Shown here piece after piece: positions 18,888 through 28,158 of a DNA stretch of 64,000 nucleotides. The stretch's first letter is position 1. Each line of letters begins with the position of its first letter. The DNA is taken from positions 62,001 through 126,000 of the forward strand of contig JASGCM010000001.1 of NCBI GenBank assembly GCA_030054175.1, given 5' to 3'. Made by a program: the position numbers and the translations under genes. A model generated the notes under the pieces. It had not been told where the DNA came from. It was given only the letters and a program-made list of their open reading frames with translations, and did not search any database. The DNA comes from Alphaproteobacteria bacterium (lineage in GTDB: Bacteria > Pseudomonadota > Gammaproteobacteria > Burkholderiales > Burkholderiaceae_C).

Positions 18888-20117
18888 ATGAGCATCGAAA
18901 TGATTGAGACCGAAGAATTCAACTCCGGTACCATGATCAAGGTCATAGGCGTGGGCGGCGGCGGCGGCAACGCCGTTGAGCATATGATCGAGTGCGGTGT
19001 CCAGGGCGTGGAATTCATTTGCGCCAACACCGACGCGCAGGCCCTGCGGGCCAGTTCCGCGCACAAGGTCATCCAACTGGGTCAAAGCGGCCTGGGTGCG
19101 GGGAGCAAGCCCGAGCGCGGCCGTGACGCCGCTGAAGCCGCCGTCGACAACATCCGTGACGCCCTGCAAGGTTGCAACATGCTCTTCATCACCGCCGGCA
19201 TGGGTGGTGGCACTGGCACCGGTGCAGCACCCGTAGTGGCCCGTGTCGCCCGTGAAATGGGCATCCTGACCGTGGGCGTGGTCACCAAACCCTTCGATTG
19301 GGAAGGTGGCAAGCGCATGACCCATACCAATGCCGGTTTGGCCGAGCTTGAAGCCAATGTGGATTCGCTGATCGTCGTTTTGAACGAAAAACTCATCGAC
19401 GTGTTGGGTGAAGATGTCAGCCAAGACGAGGCCTTCGCCTACGCCAACGACGTGCTGCGCAATTCAGTCGGTGGGATTGCCGAGATCATCAACGTCGAAG
19501 CCCTGGTCAACGTCGACTTCGAAGACGTTCGCACCGTGATGAGCGAGCAGGGCAAGGCGATGATGGGCACCGCCAAGGCCAGCGGTCCCGATCGCGCCCG
19601 CATCGCCGCCGAACAGGCCGTGGCCTGCCCGCTGCTCGAAGGTGTGGACATGTCTGGTGCCAAGGGCGTTTTGGTGCTGATCACCGCCGCCAAAGGTGGA
19701 CTGAAGCTGTCTGAATCGCGAAAGGCCATGGACACCATCCGCGCCTATGCTTCCAGCGACGCCCAAGTCATTTACGGCACGGCCTACGACGAGAGCCTGG
19801 GTGATGAGATCCGCGTCACCGTGGTTGCCACCGGCTTGGCCGGTGTTGGTACCCAACGCGGCACCCAGCCCCTGAAGGTGGTCCGTACTGGAACCGACAA
19901 CATGCCCATCGCCACGTCCACCGATGTGGGCTCAGCCACCCTGGCCGCCCCCACCATGGGTCTGGGCGTTGGCGCTCAGCCCAACTACACCCAGATGGAT
20001 GTACCCAGCGTTTGGCGCAACAATCGCACGCAGGCTGCAGCCAAAGTCGACGCTCTGTCGTCCGGCGGCATGGATGACCTGGAAATTCCAGCTTTCTTGC
20101 GCAAGCAAGCGGACTGA
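18888..20117 (+). CDS. ftsZ: Cell division protein FtsZ
   Basis: 409 residues from ATG 18888, with GGAG six bases upstream; an in-frame TTG at 18876 is less likely. The tubulin signature GGGTGTG is at 106-112 and the synergy T7 loop lies around NVDFEDV. A variable linker follows, and the conserved C-terminal peptide LEIPAFLRKQAD is the docking site for FtsA, SlmA and other partners. GTP-driven polymerisation forms the Z ring. The regulator SlmA is encoded about 4.5 kb downstream. Confidence 0.98.
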   Translation: MSIEMIETEEFNSGTMIKVIGVGGGGGNAVEHMIECGVQGVEFICANTDAQALRASSAHKVIQLGQSGLGAGSKPERGRDAAEAAVDNIRDALQGCNMLFITAGMGGGTGTGAAPVVARVAREMGILTVGVVTKPFDWEGGKRMTHTNAGLAELEANVDSLIVVLNEKLIDVLGEDVSQDEAFAYANDVLRNSVGGIAEIINVEALVNVDFEDVRTVMSEQGKAMMGTAKASGPDRARIAAEQAVACPLLEGVDMSGAKGVLVLITAAKGGLKLSESRKAMDTIRAYASSDAQVIYGTAYDESLGDEIRVTVVATGLAGVGTQRGTQPLKVVRTGTDNMPIATSTDVGSATLAAPTMGLGVGAQPNYTQMDVPSVWRNNRTQAAAKVDALSSGGMDDLEIPAFLRKQAD

Positions 20118-20134
20118 GGCGGTAAAATCGGGTC

Positions 20135-21058
20135 GTGCTTCAACAAAGAACGATCCAATCCCTGACCCGCGCCGTTGGAGTGGGCCTGCACAGTGGTCAA
20201 CGCGTCGAGTTGACCCTGCGTCCAGCCCAGCCCGATACTGGCGTGGTATTTCGGCGTGTCGACCTCAGTCAACCGGTCGATATCCCGGTCAACGCCGCGG
20301 CGGTTTCCGATACCCGCCTGGCGTCAACCATCAGCGCCCTGGGCGTCAAAGTGCAAACCATCGAGCACCTGATGTCGGCACTCTCGGGCCTGGGTATCGA
20401 TAATCTGTATGTGGATATCACCGCCGAAGAGGTCCCGATTCTCGACGGTTCAGCATCTTCTGTTGTCTATCTTTTGCAAAGCGCCGGCATACAACTGCAA
20501 AATGCCCCCAAACGTTTTTTGCGCGTCACCCAAACTGTGGAAGTGCGCGAAGGCGAGGGCGAACAGATCAAATGGGCGCGCTTGGACCCGCACCACGGCT
20601 TCAAGCTCAGCTTCGAGATCGATTTCCGCCACCCGGCGGTGGACGCTACCGGCCAGCAGGTCTGCTTCGACATGGCCAGCGGTCGCTATGCGCGCGACAT
20701 TGCCCGCGCCCGCACCTTTGGTTTCACCCGAGATGTTGAGATGATGCGCGCCAACGGCCTGGCTCTGGGCGGCGGGCTGGATAACGCCATCGTCATGGAC
20801 GATTACAAGGTGCTCAATGCCGACGGTCTTCGCTATGACGATGAGTTCGTCAAACACAAAATTCTCGACGCCATGGGAGATCTGTATATTTTGGGTAAGC
20901 CTTTGCTGGCTTCGTACAGCGCCTTTCGCTCAGGTCACGCCATGAACAACCGCTTGCTGCGCGAGTTGCTCAGCCGCCCGCAGTCGTACGAGCTGGTCAC
21001 ATTCGACGACATCCGGCAGGCCCCGCGTGGCTTGGCCGAACTGGCGCCGGCTTGGTAA
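20135..21058 (+). CDS. lpxC: UDP-3-O-acyl-N-acetylglucosamine deacetylase
   Basis: 307 residues from GTG 20135, giving the conserved start [21 protein letters not shown]. Zinc ligands are H78 (IEHLMSAL) and the HKILDAMGD pair (about H237 and D241), and the SxVYL(L)QSAG strand is present. It catalyses the committed step of lipid A synthesis in the cytoplasm. TAAAAT at 20122-20127 just before the start could be a -10 element for its own promoter, but no -35 is obvious. ruvC follows after three bases. Confidence 0.97.
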   Translation: MLQQRTIQSLTRAVGVGLHSGQRVELTLRPAQPDTGVVFRRVDLSQPVDIPVNAAAVSDTRLASTISALGVKVQTIEHLMSALSGLGIDNLYVDITAEEVPILDGSASSVVYLLQSAGIQLQNAPKRFLRVTQTVEVREGEGEQIKWARLDPHHGFKLSFEIDFRHPAVDATGQQVCFDMASGRYARDIARARTFGFTRDVEMMRANGLALGGGLDNAIVMDDYKVLNADGLRYDDEFVKHKILDAMGDLYILGKPLLASYSAFRSGHAMNNRLLRELLSRPQSYELVTFDDIRQAPRGLAELAPAW

Positions 21059-21061
21059 GCC

Positions 21062-21607
21062 ATGCGCGTGCTGGGCATCGACCCTGGATTGCGCCTTACT
21101 GGCTTTGGTCTGATTGAAGCCCAAGGTCAGCAACTCAGTTACTTGGCCAGCGGCACGATCAGCACTGCCGACGCGCCCACCAATGATTTGCCCGCCCGCA
21201 TCGGGCTCCTGTTCGCCAGCTTGAACGAGGTGATCGGTCGCTATCAGCCCGAGGTGGCGGCGCTGGAAATCGTCTTCGTCAACGTCAACCCGCAAGCCAC
21301 GCTCAAACTGGGTCAGGCGCGCGGTGCTTGTCTGTGCGCTTTGTCCCAGGCTGGCGTTCCGGTCCAAGAGTACACCGCCTTGCAAATGAAGCAGGCGGTG
21401 GCTGGCCACGGCAAAGCGGCCAAGGCGCAAGTGCAGGAAATGGTGCGCCGTCTGCTTGATCTGCCCGGCCTGCCCGGCCCGGATGCCGCTGATGCTTTGG
21501 GGCTGGCCATTACCCACGCCCACGCCCATCGATCTTTGCACCTGTTGCGGGGACAGCGCTATGCCTCAGAAGTGGGGCGCGGCTACCGCCAAGGACGGCT
21601 GGCCTGA
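21062..21607 (+). CDS. ruvC: Holliday junction endonuclease RuvC
   Basis: 181 residues, typical RuvC length. The acidic catalytic residues are recognisable: D7 in [13 protein letters not shown] in ALEIVFVN, and the Asp pair in [16 protein letters not shown]. It resolves recombination intermediates with RuvAB. It is placed directly behind lpxC with a three-base gap, and ruvA/ruvB are not in the window. I do not recall this lpxC-ruvC pairing as common. Confidence 0.96.
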   Translation: MRVLGIDPGLRLTGFGLIEAQGQQLSYLASGTISTADAPTNDLPARIGLLFASLNEVIGRYQPEVAALEIVFVNVNPQATLKLGQARGACLCALSQAGVPVQEYTALQMKQAVAGHGKAAKAQVQEMVRRLLDLPGLPGPDAADALGLAITHAHAHRSLHLLRGQRYASEVGRGYRQGRLA

Positions 21608-21659
21608 TTTCCGTACGAACCATGCACCACCCCTATCGACTCACCTTGCAGGCTCATTC

Positions 21660-22526
21660 ATGAACAGAAAAGGCATCATCCTGGCGGGTGGCTCTGGAAC
21701 CCGCCTCTACCCGGTGACCCAGGCCGTCTCAAAGCAACTGCTGCCGGTCTATGACAAGCCCATGATTTACTATCCGCTGACCACCTTAATGTTGGCGGGC
21801 ATTCGAGAGGTGCTGATCATCTCGACACCCCAAGACACCCCGCGCTTTGTCGAACTCTTGGGCGACGGCAGCGCCTGGGGCATGAGCTTTCAGTACGCTG
21901 TTCAGCCCAGCCCCGACGGGCTGGCCCAGGCTTTTCTGATCGGGCGCGAATTCTTGGCCGGACAACCCAGCGCCCTGGTGCTGGGCGACAATATTTTTTA
22001 CGGCCATGACTTGGTATTGCAACTGCAACAGGCCTACCGAAGGGCATCGGGCGCCACCGTTTTTGCGTACCATGTTCACGACCCAGAGCGGTATGGTGTG
22101 GTCGAATTTGATGCCCAACAACAGGCTTTATCAATTGAAGAAAAGCCGAAAAATCCGAAATCAAATTACGCAGTCACCGGACTTTATTTTTATGATCCTC
22201 AGGTGGTGGATATTGCCCGGCAAATTAAACCTTCGGCGCGCGGTGAATTGGAAATTACCGATGTGAATCGCATTTATTTGAATCAAAAAAGCCTGAATGT
22301 CGAAATCATGGGACGAGGATACGCCTGGCTCGACACCGGTACCCATGACAGTTTGCAAGAGGCGGCTAACTTCATCGCCACCTTGCAAAAGCGTCAAGGT
22401 CTGATGGTGGCTTGTCCCGAGGAAATCGCTTATTCCCTCGGTTGGATCGATGCTGCTCAATTGGAAAAAATCGCTCGTCCCTTGGCCAAAAACGCCTATG
22501 GAAAATATTTGCTCAATTTAATCTAA
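21660..22526 (+). CDS. rfbA: Glucose-1-phosphate thymidylyltransferase
   Basis: 288 residues from ATG 21660. The nucleotidyltransferase signature [16 protein letters not shown] opens the protein, then [34 protein letters not shown] and [11 protein letters not shown], all diagnostic of RmlA. It makes dTDP-glucose, the first step to dTDP-L-rhamnose and related surface sugars. The first half has the high-GC codon use of the window. From about position 22080 on, codons become clearly AT-richer, and this continues through rfbC. rfbB and rfbD are not adjacent. Confidence 0.96.
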   Translation: MNRKGIILAGGSGTRLYPVTQAVSKQLLPVYDKPMIYYPLTTLMLAGIREVLIISTPQDTPRFVELLGDGSAWGMSFQYAVQPSPDGLAQAFLIGREFLAGQPSALVLGDNIFYGHDLVLQLQQAYRRASGATVFAYHVHDPERYGVVEFDAQQQALSIEEKPKNPKSNYAVTGLYFYDPQVVDIARQIKPSARGELEITDVNRIYLNQKSLNVEIMGRGYAWLDTGTHDSLQEAANFIATLQKRQGLMVACPEEIAYSLGWIDAAQLEKIARPLAKNAYGKYLLNLI

Positions 22527-22535
22527 ATATTCCGA

Positions 22536-23105
22536 ATGGCTTACCAAATCATCGCTACCAATATTCCAGACGTACTGGTTTTAAAACCCCAGTTATTTGG
22601 TGACGCACGTGGTTTTTTCATGGAAAGTTTTAATCAGAGAGAATTTGAAAAGGCCACTGGTGCGAAATATTCTTTTATTCAGGACAATCACAGCCGATCG
22701 GTTCGAGGGGTATTGCGCGGCCTGCATTTTCAAGTTGAAAAACCTCAGGGTAAATTGGTTCGAGTCGCCGCCGGCGAGGTTCTTGATGTGGTGGTGGATT
22801 TGCGGACGAACTCACCCGCACGTGGCCAGTGGACGGCGCAGCGCCTGAGCGTGGAGAATCAGCTGCAAATGTGGGTGCCGCCAGGATTTGCCCATGGTTT
22901 TCTGGTGTTGTCCGAATCGGCTGATTTTCTATATAAAACCACTGAATATTGGCATCCAGAATTGGAGCGCTCACTGGCCTGGAATGACCCCGATTTGAAT
23001 ATTGCCTGGCCCTTGGAAGAACTCAATACGCCGCAGCCGATATTAGCGACCAAAGATGCCCAAGCTGGATCCTGGGCTGATTATGTTAAAAATAACCAGA
23101 AATAA
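22536..23105 (+). CDS. rfbC: dTDP-4-dehydrorhamnose 3,5-epimerase
   Basis: 189 residues, cupin-type epimerase of normal length. GDARGFFMESFNQREF, GVLRGLHFQ (with the catalytic His), KLVRVAAGEVLDVVVDLR and PPGFAHGFLVLSE are RmlC motifs. It lies nine bases after rfbA, so the two form an operon. With rfbB and rfbD missing here, dTDP-rhamnose synthesis would need those genes elsewhere. The gene is AT-richer than the surroundings, a possible sign of transfer or recombination. It runs convergent to the H-NS gene. Confidence 0.95.
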   Translation: MAYQIIATNIPDVLVLKPQLFGDARGFFMESFNQREFEKATGAKYSFIQDNHSRSVRGVLRGLHFQVEKPQGKLVRVAAGEVLDVVVDLRTNSPARGQWTAQRLSVENQLQMWVPPGFAHGFLVLSESADFLYKTTEYWHPELERSLAWNDPDLNIAWPLEELNTPQPILATKDAQAGSWADYVKNNQK

Positions 23106-23126
23106 AAAACCCGGTGACTGCCGGGT
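23104..23126 (-). terminator. Rho-independent terminator of the H-NS-family gene
   Basis: On the minus strand ACCCGG, the loop CAGTCA and CCGGGT are followed by a run of six T. On the plus strand the same stem follows the rfbC stop but lacks a T-run, so it serves mainly the leftward gene. Confidence 0.75.
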
Positions 23127-23149
23127 GTTACTGAACCATTGAAACTGAA

Positions 23150-23524
23150 TCAAGCCTTGATTTCGGCGTTGGCCAATTCACCTTTGGCTTGCAGTGCGGC
23201 CACCCATTGGGGCATGCGGCCGCGACCAGTCCAGGTGTTGTCCGGGTTGGCCGGATCACGGTATTTGGGCGCAACCTTGCGCCCGGCGGTGGATCCGGTT
23301 TTTTTCGGGGACTTGGCAGCGCCTTTGGTGGTCTTCGTGCGGGTTTTGCCACCCAGGGCGGCAGTGATTTGTTCGGCGCTCAGACCGGCGTTGCGAGCGA
23401 TTTGAACGATTTGATTCAAAGCTTTGTCGTAGGTGCGGGAAAGCAACTTCTTTTCCTCGCGTTCGAGTTTGGCGCGAGCGGCACGGATTTTTTCCAATTG
23501 GTTGGCGACAGTGATGCGTGGCAT
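23150..23524 (-). CDS. H-NS-family nucleoid-associated protein
   Basis: 124 residues. An N-terminal coiled-coil oligomerisation segment (about residues 5-35, KIRAARAKLEREEKKL) and a basic linker (KTRTKTTKGAAKSPKK) precede the C-terminal DNA-binding motif PKYRDPANPDNTWTGRGRMP, the hallmark of the Burkholderiales/Bordetella H-NS-like group. It is expected to bind AT-rich DNA and silence transferred genes. It sits beside the AT-rich rfbA/rfbC segment and has a very AT-rich promoter, which suggests autoregulation. The product is cytoplasmic. Confidence 0.92.
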   Translation of the reverse strand: MPRITVANQLEKIRAARAKLEREEKKLLSRTYDKALNQIVQIARNAGLSAEQITAALGGKTRTKTTKGAAKSPKKTGSTAGRKVAPKYRDPANPDNTWTGRGRMPQWVAALQAKGELANAEIKA

Positions 23525-23560
23525 ATTTTTCCCTATATCAATCGATTTTTAAAACACTAT

Positions 23561-23589
23561 ATTCTAAATAAATATTGTATGACTCACAA
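23561..23589 (-). promoter_or_regulatory. Sigma-70-like promoter of the H-NS-family gene
   Basis: On the minus strand TTGTGA (23584-23589), exactly 17 bases, then TAGAAT (23561-23566). The region around it is strongly AT-rich, a good target for the encoded protein. The predicted leader is about 30 bases, and AGGG lies before the ATG. Confidence 0.65.
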
Positions 23590-23745
23590 TTGTTAACATT
23601 TCACAATATTCTTTTGAATATCTTCTTTAAAGGAATGGCTATCCCATAACCCTCCAGCCGCACCTGAGCGGTCGCTTCAGTGTCGGCATAGGCTGAACCT
23701 AGGTTGCTTTGGTGCAAAATGCTATCAAATTCGACTCTCTCCATC

Positions 23746-24639
23746 ATGTCCCAGACCACCCCTCGCATCGATTCCCGCGACAAGGCCGAAATCCTGGCCC
23801 AGGCCTTGCCCTACATTCGCAAGTTCCACGGCAAGACCTTGGTGATCAAATACGGCGGCAACGCCATGACCGACCCCGCTTTGCAGGCCGATTTTGCCGA
23901 AGACGTGGTGCTGTTGCGCCTAGTGGGCATGAACCCGGTGGTGGTGCACGGTGGTGGGCCGCAAATTGAAAATGCCTTGAGTCGCCTGGGCAAAAAAGGT
24001 GAATTCATTCAAGGCATGCGCGTCACCGACGAAGAAACCATGGAGGTGGTGGAGTGGGTGCTTGCTGGCGAAGTGCAACAAGACATCGTGGGCCTGATCC
24101 ACCAAGCCGGTGGCAAGGCCGTGGGCCTGACCGGGCGCGACGGCGGCCTGATTCGCGCCCAGAAACTGAAAATGATCGACCTCAAAGATCCCAGCATCAC
24201 GCACGATGTAGGTCAGGTCGGCGATATCACTGCCATCGACCCTAGCGTAGTCCAGGCCTTACAAAAAGACGCCTTCATCCCGGTCATCAGCCCCTTGGGT
24301 TTTGGCCCCGACAATGAAAGCTACAACATCAATGCCGACGTCGTGGCGGCCAAATTGGCGACAGTCCTTAAAGCTGAAAAACTGGTGTTGCTGACCAATA
24401 CCCCCGGCGTGTTGGACAAAAACGGCCAACTCCTCACCGACTTGACGGCGCGACGCATCGACGAACTGTTCGAAGACGGCACCATCAGCGGCGGCATGTT
24501 ACCCAAGATCAGCGGTGCTCTGGATGCCGCCAAAAGCGGCGTGAATTCGGTCCATATCATCGATGGCCGGGTCCCGCATGCCTTGTTGTTGGAAATTTTG
24601 ACCGATCAAGCCTTTGGCACCATGATCCGGTCGCACTGA
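23746..24639 (+). CDS. argB: Acetylglutamate kinase
   Basis: 297 residues from ATG 23746. Amino acid kinase fold: [23 protein letters not shown] (acetylglutamate/ATP loop) and [22 protein letters not shown] near the C-terminus. It phosphorylates N-acetylglutamate in arginine synthesis and is usually feedback-inhibited by arginine when a long N-terminal helix is present, as here (residues 1-25). slmA follows 16 bases later, an arrangement I recall from many betaproteobacteria. The region 23590-23745 holds no credible gene. Confidence 0.96.
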   Translation: MSQTTPRIDSRDKAEILAQALPYIRKFHGKTLVIKYGGNAMTDPALQADFAEDVVLLRLVGMNPVVVHGGGPQIENALSRLGKKGEFIQGMRVTDEETMEVVEWVLAGEVQQDIVGLIHQAGGKAVGLTGRDGGLIRAQKLKMIDLKDPSITHDVGQVGDITAIDPSVVQALQKDAFIPVISPLGFGPDNESYNINADVVAAKLATVLKAEKLVLLTNTPGVLDKNGQLLTDLTARRIDELFEDGTISGGMLPKISGALDAAKSGVNSVHIIDGRVPHALLLEILTDQAFGTMIRSH

Positions 24640-24655
24640 TTCAGGAGACGGCCCC

Positions 24656-25288
24656 ATGACAGAACCGAAGGACGAGTCGACCAACGAGGCTTCCCAGGCC
24701 GCGCCCGCACGCAAGCGTCCCAAGCCGGGCGAGCGACGCATTCAGATCTTGCAGGCTTTAGCCACCATGCTGGAAAAGCCCGGTGCCGAGCGCGTCACCA
24801 CCGCCGCGTTGGCAGCCCATTTGCAGGTCAGCGAAGCCGCCCTGTACCGACACTTCGCCAGCAAGGCGCAGATGTTCGAAGGTTTGATCGACTTCATTGA
24901 GCAAAGCGTCTTCACCCTGATCAACCAGGTGGTCGAGCGCGACGGTGATGGCGTGGCCAAGGCCGCTCGGATCGTTGCTTTGACATTGCAGTTTGGTGAG
25001 CGCAACCCCGGCATGGCGCGGGTGATGGTGGGCGATGCCCTGGTCAACGAAAACGAGCGTTTGCAGCAGCGCATGAACCAATTCTTTGATCGCATCGAAC
25101 TGAGTCTGCGGCAGGTTTTGCGTGAGTCACAGGCCGTGCAGCAATCGACCACCCCGACGGTCGAGTCCCAGGTGCGCGCATCGGTGCTGACCGCCTTCAC
25201 GGTGGGACGATTGCAGCGCTTTTGCCGCTCGGGTTTCAAAAAGAGCCCATCCGAGGCACTGGACAACGCCCTAGCCCTCATGTCCTGA
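24656..25288 (+). CDS. slmA: Nucleoid occlusion factor SlmA (TetR family)
   Basis: 210 residues. After a disordered 20-residue N-terminus, a TetR-type helix-turn-helix (TTAALAAHLQVSEAALYRHFASK, about residues 41-63) is followed by an all-helical domain with the SlmA pattern FIEQSVFTLINQV and GRLQRFCRSGFKKSP. SlmA bound to chromosomal sites blocks FtsZ assembly over the nucleoid. GGAG upstream (24644-24647) supports ATG 24656. It is convergent with the LDH2-family gene, with 30 bases between them. Confidence 0.93.
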   Translation: MTEPKDESTNEASQAAPARKRPKPGERRIQILQALATMLEKPGAERVTTAALAAHLQVSEAALYRHFASKAQMFEGLIDFIEQSVFTLINQVVERDGDGVAKAARIVALTLQFGERNPGMARVMVGDALVNENERLQQRMNQFFDRIELSLRQVLRESQAVQQSTTPTVESQVRASVLTAFTVGRLQRFCRSGFKKSPSEALDNALALMS

Positions 25289-25318
25289 TCGTTGCCCTCG
25301 GCCTGAGCGGACGGGTGC

Positions 25319-26386
25319 TCAGATCTTCAGGCCAACTTTGGCGCCCGAGGTCACGATCTCGGCCCAAGTGTTTTCGTCCACTTCAATGCCGCAGGTGCGT
25401 CTTTGCAAGCGCGCGGCGCGCTCGGGCTCACCCGCCAGTTTGACCCCATCAGTGCCGGGAGCGTCTGGGCTGGCCTTGAGCCAGTCGACAAAGGCCAGGG
25501 CTTCGGCGCTGAACGATTCGGCGCTACCCAGGGCATGCGGATCGATCACGATGCCCAACATGCCGTTGTAGACCGATCGGTGGTCGTTGGGTTCTTGGTG
25601 CCAAGTGCCGCCACCGCTCAGCGCCCCACCCAGAAGTTCACAGGCCACCGCTAACCCAAAACCTTTGTGCTCACCAAAAGGCATCAAAGCGCCATAGCGC
25701 CCATTGCTTTGCGGCACCACCACCACGCCAGGTCGTGTGGTGGGGTGGCCATGCTCGTCGATCAAGGTGCCAGGTTCAACCGACTGGCCTTTGTTGTGCG
25801 CCACCCGCATCTTGCCTTGGGCTACACGACTGGTGGCGAAGTCCAGCACGAAGGGTTCACGACGATCAGCCCCCAGGCCCATGGGGATACCGATGCAACA
25901 GGGGTTGGTGCCAAAACGGCCGTCGCCCCCTTGCCAGGCCGCCACCACCGGGCGCGAGCGAACATTGACAAAATGCAGCGAAATCCATCCGCGCTCGACC
26001 GCCATTTCGGCGAAGTGGCCGATGCGGCCCAAGTGGTGCGCGTGCGAGAGCGAAAAAATGCAGGCTCCGTGCCGGCGCACGCGCTCAAAGGCATGCTCCA
26101 TGGCTTGTGTGCCGACGATCTGGCCAAAGCCGCGTTGTCCATCGAGGCCCAACAGCATGCCGTGGTCGGTGTGCACTCTGACTCCAGAGTTGGGAGACAA
26201 CCCGCCTTCGACAATGGCGTCGATGTAGCGCGGCGCCATGCCGATGCCATGCGAGTCGTGACCGCTGAGATTGGCCAACACCAGGTTAGAGGCCACGGCG
26301 CGTGCCTCAGGAGCCAAGCTGCCGGCCGCTTCAAACAGTCGGGTGAGTTGGTCTTCGAGTTCTTGGGCTTGAAAGTGCAGTGCCAT
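25319..26386 (-). CDS. LDH2-family NAD(P)-dependent 2-hydroxyacid dehydrogenase
   Basis: 355 residues of the malate/L-lactate/ureidoglycolate dehydrogenase family, unrelated to Rossmann-fold LDH. Recognised by NLVLANLSGHDSHGIGMAPRY (catalytic His), ATSRVAQGKMRVAHNKGQ, and the glycine-rich EHKGFGLAVACELLGGALSGGGT. It probably oxidises or reduces a small 2-hydroxyacid. The closest family name I can give is YbiC/HcxB-like, and the substrate is not readable. It is divergent from an SDR-FAH gene pair, 113 bases apart. If that pair yields lactate (see those entries), this enzyme could act on it, but that is inference. Confidence 0.85.
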   Translation of the reverse strand: MALHFQAQELEDQLTRLFEAAGSLAPEARAVASNLVLANLSGHDSHGIGMAPRYIDAIVEGGLSPNSGVRVHTDHGMLLGLDGQRGFGQIVGTQAMEHAFERVRRHGACIFSLSHAHHLGRIGHFAEMAVERGWISLHFVNVRSRPVVAAWQGGDGRFGTNPCCIGIPMGLGADRREPFVLDFATSRVAQGKMRVAHNKGQSVEPGTLIDEHGHPTTRPGVVVVPQSNGRYGALMPFGEHKGFGLAVACELLGGALSGGGTWHQEPNDHRSVYNGMLGIVIDPHALGSAESFSAEALAFVDWLKASPDAPGTDGVKLAGEPERAARLQRRTCGIEVDENTWAEIVTSGAKVGLKI

Positions 26387-26499
26387 GGCTTGATCGGGTG
26401 TCTGTAGGGTTCAAACATTTCACCATATCTTGCCCTATCATGGCATCCGGCGTGCCCCGCAGGGGACAAACAATAAACCATCAAAGGAGATTTGCACGC

Positions 26500-27258
26500 A
26501 TGAACCAACTCGATATGAAGGGTCGCCATGGCGTCGTCACCGGCGGTGCGACTGGTCTGGGCTATGCCATCGCCGAGCGGATGGTCACCTCGGGTGCGCG
26601 CGTCACCCTCTGGGACCGCGACATCGGTGGCATGGGCACGGCGGCCGATCGCATCAAGGCGCAGCATCCCGGTGCCCAAGTGGTTTGTGTGCATGTGGAC
26701 GTCACCCATCACGCGGCTGTGGTGCAGGCCACGGCCCAAACCTTGGCAATAGCGCCAGTCGATGCGATGGTCAATTGCGCTGGCATCAGTGGTCCCAACG
26801 TCAAGCTGTGGGACTACGACGTCGCCGCTTGGCAGCAAGTCATGGACATCAACATCAATGGCGTGTTTTTTGGTTGCCGCGAGATGGTGCCTCACATGCG
26901 CTCGCGAGGGTATGGCCGCATCGTCAACATCGCCTCGGTGGCGGGTAAAGAAGGTAACCCCAACGCCAGCGCTTACAGTACCAGCAAGGCCGCCGTCATC
27001 GGCCTGACGAAATCGTTGGGCAAAGAGCTGGCCGATCTCGATATCAAGGTCAACTGCGTGACACCCGCGGCTGTGCGCACCGCGATCTTTGATCAAATGT
27101 CGGAGCAGCACATCCAATTCATGCTCAGCAAGATTCCCATGGGGCGTTTTGGCGCCCCGGAAGAAATCGCCGCCATGGTGGTCTGGCTGTGCACCGAAGA
27201 TTGCTCATTCACCACCGGCGCCGTCTTCGACCTCTCCGGCGGGCGCGCCACCTACTGA
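26500..27258 (+). CDS. SDR-family dehydrogenase, likely 2-keto-3-deoxy-sugar-acid dehydrogenase
   Basis: 252 residues from ATG 26500, with AAAGGAGA just upstream. Classical SDR: TGGATGLGYAIA (NAD-binding TGxxxGxG), NCAGISGP (NAG-like), NIASVAGKEG with the catalytic Ser nearby, and YSTSKAAVIG (Y-x3-K). It lies 33 bases before an FAH-family hydrolase gene. SDR-FAH pairs of this type occur in the non-phosphorylative L-rhamnose/L-fucose pathway, where the SDR oxidises 2-keto-3-deoxy-L-rhamnonate or -fuconate at C4. The assignment to that step is an inference from the neighbour; the SDR assignment itself is firm. Confidence 0.85.
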   Translation: MNQLDMKGRHGVVTGGATGLGYAIAERMVTSGARVTLWDRDIGGMGTAADRIKAQHPGAQVVCVHVDVTHHAAVVQATAQTLAIAPVDAMVNCAGISGPNVKLWDYDVAAWQQVMDININGVFFGCREMVPHMRSRGYGRIVNIASVAGKEGNPNASAYSTSKAAVIGLTKSLGKELADLDIKVNCVTPAAVRTAIFDQMSEQHIQFMLSKIPMGRFGAPEEIAAMVVWLCTEDCSFTTGAVFDLSGGRATY

Positions 27259-27291
27259 TTGCTGTCAACTCAGAAACCACAAGGAGAAACC

Positions 27292-28158
27292 ATGAAACTC
27301 GTACGCTACGGCAAGCCTGGCAAAGAAAAACCCGGCCTGATCGATGCCGAGGGCCAACTGCGCGACCTCAGCGGCGTGGTGGCCGACATCGGCCCGGACA
27401 CGCTTGATGAGAAAACCCTGAAAAAGCTGGCCAAGCTGAAAACCGGCCAGCTGCCTCTGGTCAAGGGCAAGCAGCGCATGGGCTGCCCCGTCAGTTTCGT
27501 GCCTCAGTTCATTGCCATCGGCCTGAACTACGTCGACCACGCCAAAGAGGCGGGCATGCCCATCCCCAAAGAGCCGGTGGTGTTCCTGAAAGCCAATAGC
27601 TGCATTCAAGGCCCAGACGACGACGTCATGCTGCCCAAAGGTTCGAAGAAAGGCGATTGGGAGGTCGAATTAGGCATCGTGATCGGCAAAAAAGCCAACA
27701 ACGTGTCGCAAAAAGAAGCCCTGGACCATGTGGCCGGTTATTGCGTGGTCAACGACGTATCTGAGCGTGAATTCCAGCTCGAGCGCGGTGGCACCTGGGA
27801 CAAGGGCAAGGGTTGCCCCACCTTTGGCCCCATCGGCCCCTGGCTGGTCACCAAAGACGAAATCACCAATCCCCACAAGCTGGGCATGTGGCTTGATGTC
27901 AACGGTCAGCGCATGCAAGACGGCAGCACCAAAACCATGATCTTCGGCGTCGAAAAACTGGTCAGCTATTGCAGCCAGTTCATGACCCTGTTGCCCGGTG
28001 ACGTCATCACCACCGGCACCCCCCCTGGCGTTGGTTTGGGCATCAAGAAGAACGGCAAACCCGCTCCGGTGTTCCTCAAGCCCGGTGATGTCATGACCGT
28101 GGGTATCGACGGCCTGGGGGTCCAAACCCAGCGCGTGGTGGCCTTCAAGAAGGCTTAA
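27292..28158 (+). CDS. Fumarylacetoacetate hydrolase family protein (2,4-diketo-3-deoxy sugar acid hydrolase-like)
   Basis: 288 residues from ATG 27292, with AAGGAGA upstream. The FAH fold is shown by [25 protein letters not shown], the metal ligands in [26 protein letters not shown], and [19 protein letters not shown], the last two resembling LRA6-type hydrolases. Such enzymes split 2,4-diketo-3-deoxy-L-rhamnonate or -fuconate into pyruvate and L-lactate. Ureidoglycolate lyase or other acylpyruvases are alternatives. It is cytoplasmic and Mg-dependent. The 3' end overlaps the convergent ttcA by four bases. Confidence 0.85.
   Translation: MKLVRYGKPGKEKPGLIDAEGQLRDLSGVVADIGPDTLDEKTLKKLAKLKTGQLPLVKGKQRMGCPVSFVPQFIAIGLNYVDHAKEAGMPIPKEPVVFLKANSCIQGPDDDVMLPKGSKKGDWEVELGIVIGKKANNVSQKEALDHVAGYCVVNDVSEREFQLERGGTWDKGKGCPTFGPIGPWLVTKDEITNPHKLGMWLDVNGQRMQDGSTKTMIFGVEKLVSYCSQFMTLLPGDVITTGTPPGVGLGIKKNGKPAPVFLKPGDVMTVGIDGLGVQTQRVVAFKKA

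Noticed and set aside
18706-18891. 61-codon frame starting in the ftsA stop (TGATGA)
   Set aside because: The composition and product look random, and it runs into the ftsZ start. The gap is better explained as an ftsZ control region.
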